From JAEUMD01 sp050250815 (GTDB taxonomy: Bacteria > Pseudomonadota > Alphaproteobacteria > Rhizobiales > Hyphomicrobiaceae), in contig JBFWNY010000007.1 of NCBI GenBank assembly GCA_050250815.1, forward strand, positions 1 to 64,000: a stretch of DNA of 64,000 nucleotides, written 5' to 3'. Shown piece by piece: positions 61,408 to 64,000 of this stretch; positions within the stretch are counted from its first letter, which is position 1, and each line of letters starts with the position of its first letter. The position numbers and the translations under genes are program-made. The notes below the pieces were generated by a model. That model was not told the DNA's origin. It searched no databases and saw nothing but the letters and a program-made list of their open reading frames with translations.

Positions 61408-62766
61408 ATGGCGGATCGACCGCTCCTCACTATCGTTCTGGCTGCCGGCAAGGGCACGCGCATGAAGTCGGCGCGGCCGAAGGTCCTGCACGAGATCGCC
61501 GGTCGCAGCATGCTGGAACATGTGCTTGCGCTCGCCGCCGCGACGGGCAGCGCGCGAACGGCCGTCGTGGTCGGCCCGGGTATGGACGATGTCGCAGCGG
61601 TAGCCCGCCGTGCCGCCCCCGGCGCCGAGATCTTCGTGCAGCAGGCGCAGCTCGGCACGGCAGATGCCGTCAAGGCAGCGCTGCCGGCGATCCGCGAGCA
61701 CCGGGGCGACGTGATCGTGCTCTATGGCGACACGCCGCTGACGCCGCCCGAGACGATCGCGAGGGTCCGCTGGTCGCTCGATGGTGGGGCCGCGGTAGTG
61801 GTCCTTGGATTCGAGCCCGACGACGCTGCCGAGTATGGCCGCCTGATCACCGATGCCGGTGGTGGATTGCTCGCGATACGCGAATTCAAGGATGCCTCCC
61901 CGACCGAGCGTGCCGTGCGCCTGTGCAACTCGGGCGTGCTGGCGTTTCGTGTGGAGGACCTCGCCAGCGTACTGGAGAGTATCGGTAACGACAACGCCAA
62001 GGGCGAGTACTACCTCACCGATGCAGTCGAGATCGTGCGCGCCGGCGGGGGCCACGCTGCCGTCGTGACGTGCGACGAGGCCGACGTGCTGGGCATCAAC
62101 GCGCGCGATCAGCTCGCGGCCGCCGAAGCGATCTGGCAGCAGCGCCGCCGGACCCGCGCCATGCGGGAAGGCGCAACGCTGATCGCACCCGAGACGGTCT
62201 GGTTCAGCCACGATACTCAGATCGGACGCGACGTTCTCATCGAGCCCAACGTGTTCTTCGGACCCGGCGTCACCGTCGAGGATGATGCGGTCATTCGCGC
62301 CAACTGCCACATCGAGGGAGCTCGGATCGGCAAGGGCGGTCGCATCGGCCCGTTTGCACGCCTTCGCCCGGGAGCAGAACTGGGTGCGGACGTCCACATC
62401 GGCAATTTCGTCGAGGTGAAGAACGCCTCGCTTGGCGTCGGCGCCAAGGCCAATCACCTGTCGTATCTGGGTGACGGCAGCGTGGGAGCGGGCGCCAACA
62501 TCGGCGCCGGCACGATCTTCTGCAATTACGACGGCTTCTTCAAGCATCGCACGGAGATCGGGGAGGGCGCGTTCGTCGGCTCGAACTCCTCGCTCGTCGC
62601 ACCGGTGCGCATCGGCAAGGGCGCCTACATCGGCTCGGGTAGCGTCATCACCAAGGATGTGGCCGCCGACGCCCTGGCGCTCGAGCGCTCGAGTCAGGAC
62701 GAGCGCCCGGGCTGGGCGGAGAAATTTCGTATCATGATGCGCCGGCGCAAGTCGGCGCAGACCTGA
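61408..62766 (+). CDS. glmU: Bifunctional GlcNAc-1-P uridyltransferase / GlcN-1-P acetyltransferase GlmU
   Basis: A 452-aa two-domain enzyme making UDP-GlcNAc for cell wall and LPS. N-terminal pyrophosphorylase: LAAGKGTRMKSARPKVLHEIAG, GTADAVKAAL, LYGDTPLTPP and KGEYYLTDAVEI. C-terminal left-handed beta-helix of hexapeptide repeats: RPGAELGADVHIGNFVEVKN, KANHLSYLGD and GAGTIFCNYDG, with the acetyl-CoA site. First gene of glmU-glmS. Confidence 0.97.
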   Translation: MADRPLLTIVLAAGKGTRMKSARPKVLHEIAGRSMLEHVLALAAATGSARTAVVVGPGMDDVAAVARRAAPGAEIFVQQAQLGTADAVKAALPAIREHRGDVIVLYGDTPLTPPETIARVRWSLDGGAAVVVLGFEPDDAAEYGRLITDAGGGLLAIREFKDASPTERAVRLCNSGVLAFRVEDLASVLESIGNDNAKGEYYLTDAVEIVRAGGGHAAVVTCDEADVLGINARDQLAAAEAIWQQRRRTRAMREGATLIAPETVWFSHDTQIGRDVLIEPNVFFGPGVTVEDDAVIRANCHIEGARIGKGGRIGPFARLRPGAELGADVHIGNFVEVKNASLGVGAKANHLSYLGDGSVGAGANIGAGTIFCNYDGFFKHRTEIGEGAFVGSNSSLVAPVRIGKGAYIGSGSVITKDVAADALALERSSQDERPGWAEKFRIMMRRRKSAQT

Positions 62767-62782
62767 GGCTGGGACTTGAGGC

Positions 62783-64000
62783 ATGTGCGGCATCGTCGGA
62801 ATTCTGTCTGAGCGGCCGGTGGCAGGCGACCTAGTGGACGCTCTGAGGCGGCTCGAGTATCGCGGCTACGACTCTGCGGGCATCGCGACCGTCGAGAACG
62901 GCCATCTGGCGCGGCGTCGCGCGGAAGGGAAGTTGCGCAACCTGGAAGGGCGCCTGCTCACCGAACCGCTCAATGGCCACGTCGGTATCGGCCACACGCG
63001 CTGGGCCACACACGGCAAACCGACCGAGCGCAACGCGCATCCGCACATGAGCCCGCGCGTGTCGGTTGTTCACAACGGCATCATCGAGAACTTCCGCGAG
63101 CTGCGCGAGGAACTGACGGCGGCTGGCCACCAGTTCCAGACGGACACGGACACTGAGTCGGTCGTGCACCTCATCACCGAGCACATGGACCGCGGCATGG
63201 GACCGGTCGAGGCCGTCAAGGCGTCGCTGCAGCGCCTCAAGGGTGCCTTTGCCCTCGCCATCGTGTTCGCCGGGCAGGACAACCTGATGATGGCGGCGCG
63301 TGTGGGCAGCCCTCTCGTCATCGGGCATGGACAAGGCGAGATGTACCTGGGCTCGGATGCCATCGCGATCGCACCGTTCACCGATACGGTCAGCTATCTC
63401 GACGAAGGCGACTGGGCCGTGCTGCGCCGCGATGGCGTGGAGATCTTCGATCGCGGCGGCGCGCGGGTCGAGCGCCCGGCGGTCAAGTCGCAGGCCAATG
63501 CACTGCTGATCGACAAGGGCAACCACCGACATTTCATGGCCAAGGAAATCCACGAGCAGCCCGAGGTCATCAGCCACACGCTGTCCCATTACGTCGACAT
63601 GGCCGAGGGTCTCATCCGCCTGCCCGATCTGGGGATCGATCTGGGCAAGGTGCCGCGCGTGACGATCTCTGCGTGCGGCACCGCCTATTATGCCGGGCTT
63701 ATCGGCAAGTACTGGATCGAGCGGCTGGCACGCGTGCCGGTCGAGATCGATATCGCGTCCGAATTGCGCTACCGCGAGGCTCCCCTTCCCGAAGGCGGCC
63801 TGGCGCTGTTCGTCTCGCAGTCGGGAGAGACCGCCGACACGCTCGCCACGCTCCGCTATTGCCGCGAGCAGGGTCAGCGCATCGCCTCTGTCGTTAACGT
63901 GCGGACTTCGACGATCGCGCGCGAAAGCGATGTCGTGCTGCCGACGCTTGCAGGGCCGGAGATCGGCGTCGCTTCGACCAAGGCGTTCACCTGCCAGCTC
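62783..64000 (+). CDS. glmS: Glutamine-fructose-6-phosphate aminotransferase GlmS, N-terminal part
   Basis: The gene runs off the right edge after 406 codons (family about 600 aa). The glutaminase domain begins MCGIVGILSERP with nucleophile Cys2, then EYRGYDSAGIA, GHTRWATHGKPTERNAHPH and HNGIIENFRELR. The isomerase domain starts with ISACGTAYYAGLIGKYWIE and FVSQSGETADTLATLR. It produces glucosamine-6-phosphate from fructose-6-phosphate and glutamine. It lies 16 bases after glmU. Confidence 0.97.
   Translation, partial: MCGIVGILSERPVAGDLVDALRRLEYRGYDSAGIATVENGHLARRRAEGKLRNLEGRLLTEPLNGHVGIGHTRWATHGKPTERNAHPHMSPRVSVVHNGIIENFRELREELTAAGHQFQTDTDTESVVHLITEHMDRGMGPVEAVKASLQRLKGAFALAIVFAGQDNLMMAARVGSPLVIGHGQGEMYLGSDAIAIAPFTDTVSYLDEGDWAVLRRDGVEIFDRGGARVERPAVKSQANALLIDKGNHRHFMAKEIHEQPEVISHTLSHYVDMAEGLIRLPDLGIDLGKVPRVTISACGTAYYAGLIGKYWIERLARVPVEIDIASELRYREAPLPEGGLALFVSQSGETADTLATLRYCREQGQRIASVVNVRTSTIARESDVVLPTLAGPEIGVASTKAFTCQL

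Noticed and set aside
61396..62793. Leftward 465-codon open frame over glmU
   Set aside because: Antisense of a conserved enzyme; no independent support.

Overview
The window is high-GC DNA packed with genes on both strands. The gene content points to an alphaproteobacterium of the order Hyphomicrobiales (Rhizobiales), probably a Hyphomicrobium-like lineage. The evidence is a zeta-type F1-ATPase inhibitor (DUF1476), split PurS/PurQ/PurL with BolA and a CGFS glutaredoxin close by, a eukaryote-like NADP isocitrate dehydrogenase, an ELM1-family protein, EttA, and a TusA-DsrE2 sulfur-relay pair. The taxonomic placement is inference; there is no rRNA in the window.

Left edge (1-8 kb): a CusB(partial)-CusA-CusF heavy-metal efflux cluster ends beside the 3' end of a tRNA-Val(CAC), a possible island boundary. 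Beyond the tRNA are a degenerate cytochrome c-like scrap, a FadL-type porin, and the dsrE2-tusA pair. 8-20 kb: an RND/MMPL exporter, an Lrp regulator, ELM1, a VOC-like protein, a DsbA-like oxidoreductase, EttA, a membrane-inserted alpha/beta hydrolase, a metallophosphoesterase lacking its DxH motif, and a sodium:solute symporter.

20-30 kb: a queuosine block (queE-queD-queF operon, YhhQ transporter, queC) that carries the steps from the GTP-derived pterin precursor to preQ1, with enolase and a DUF1810 protein interleaved. Two small conserved-looking proteins, icd, and a TrmJ-like methyltransferase fused to a Cys-rich N-terminal domain follow. 30-37 kb: rpsD, an orphan DMSO-reductase-type molybdoenzyme, a duplicated PqiA-like membrane protein, grxD and bolA, a frameshifted short secreted peptide, and a DMT transporter.

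37-46 kb: a dispersed purine cluster (purC, purS, purQ, purL) interrupted by small membrane and secreted proteins, a HAD phosphatase and an FKBP. 45-51 kb: the ATPase inhibitor, two hydrolase/hydratase genes, an alginate lyase-like protein, and DmsB/DmsC-type subunits that could partner the distant molybdoenzyme. 51-54 kb: epmB and epmA overlap and are divergent from efp, forming a complete EF-P lysylation set. 54-64 kb: several unknown proteins, malonyl-CoA decarboxylase, a YpfJ-type zinc peptidase, a Crp/Fnr regulator with a DUF2892 membrane protein, a SPOR-like protein, and glmU-glmS running off the right edge.

I did not find a CRISPR array, insertion sequence, integrase, rRNA operon or phage module. 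No single feature stands out as a wholly new system. The best leads are the TrmJ fusion with its 13-bp leader repeats, the hydrolase whose catalytic residues are split by membrane helices, and the DxH-less phosphoesterase beside a symporter.
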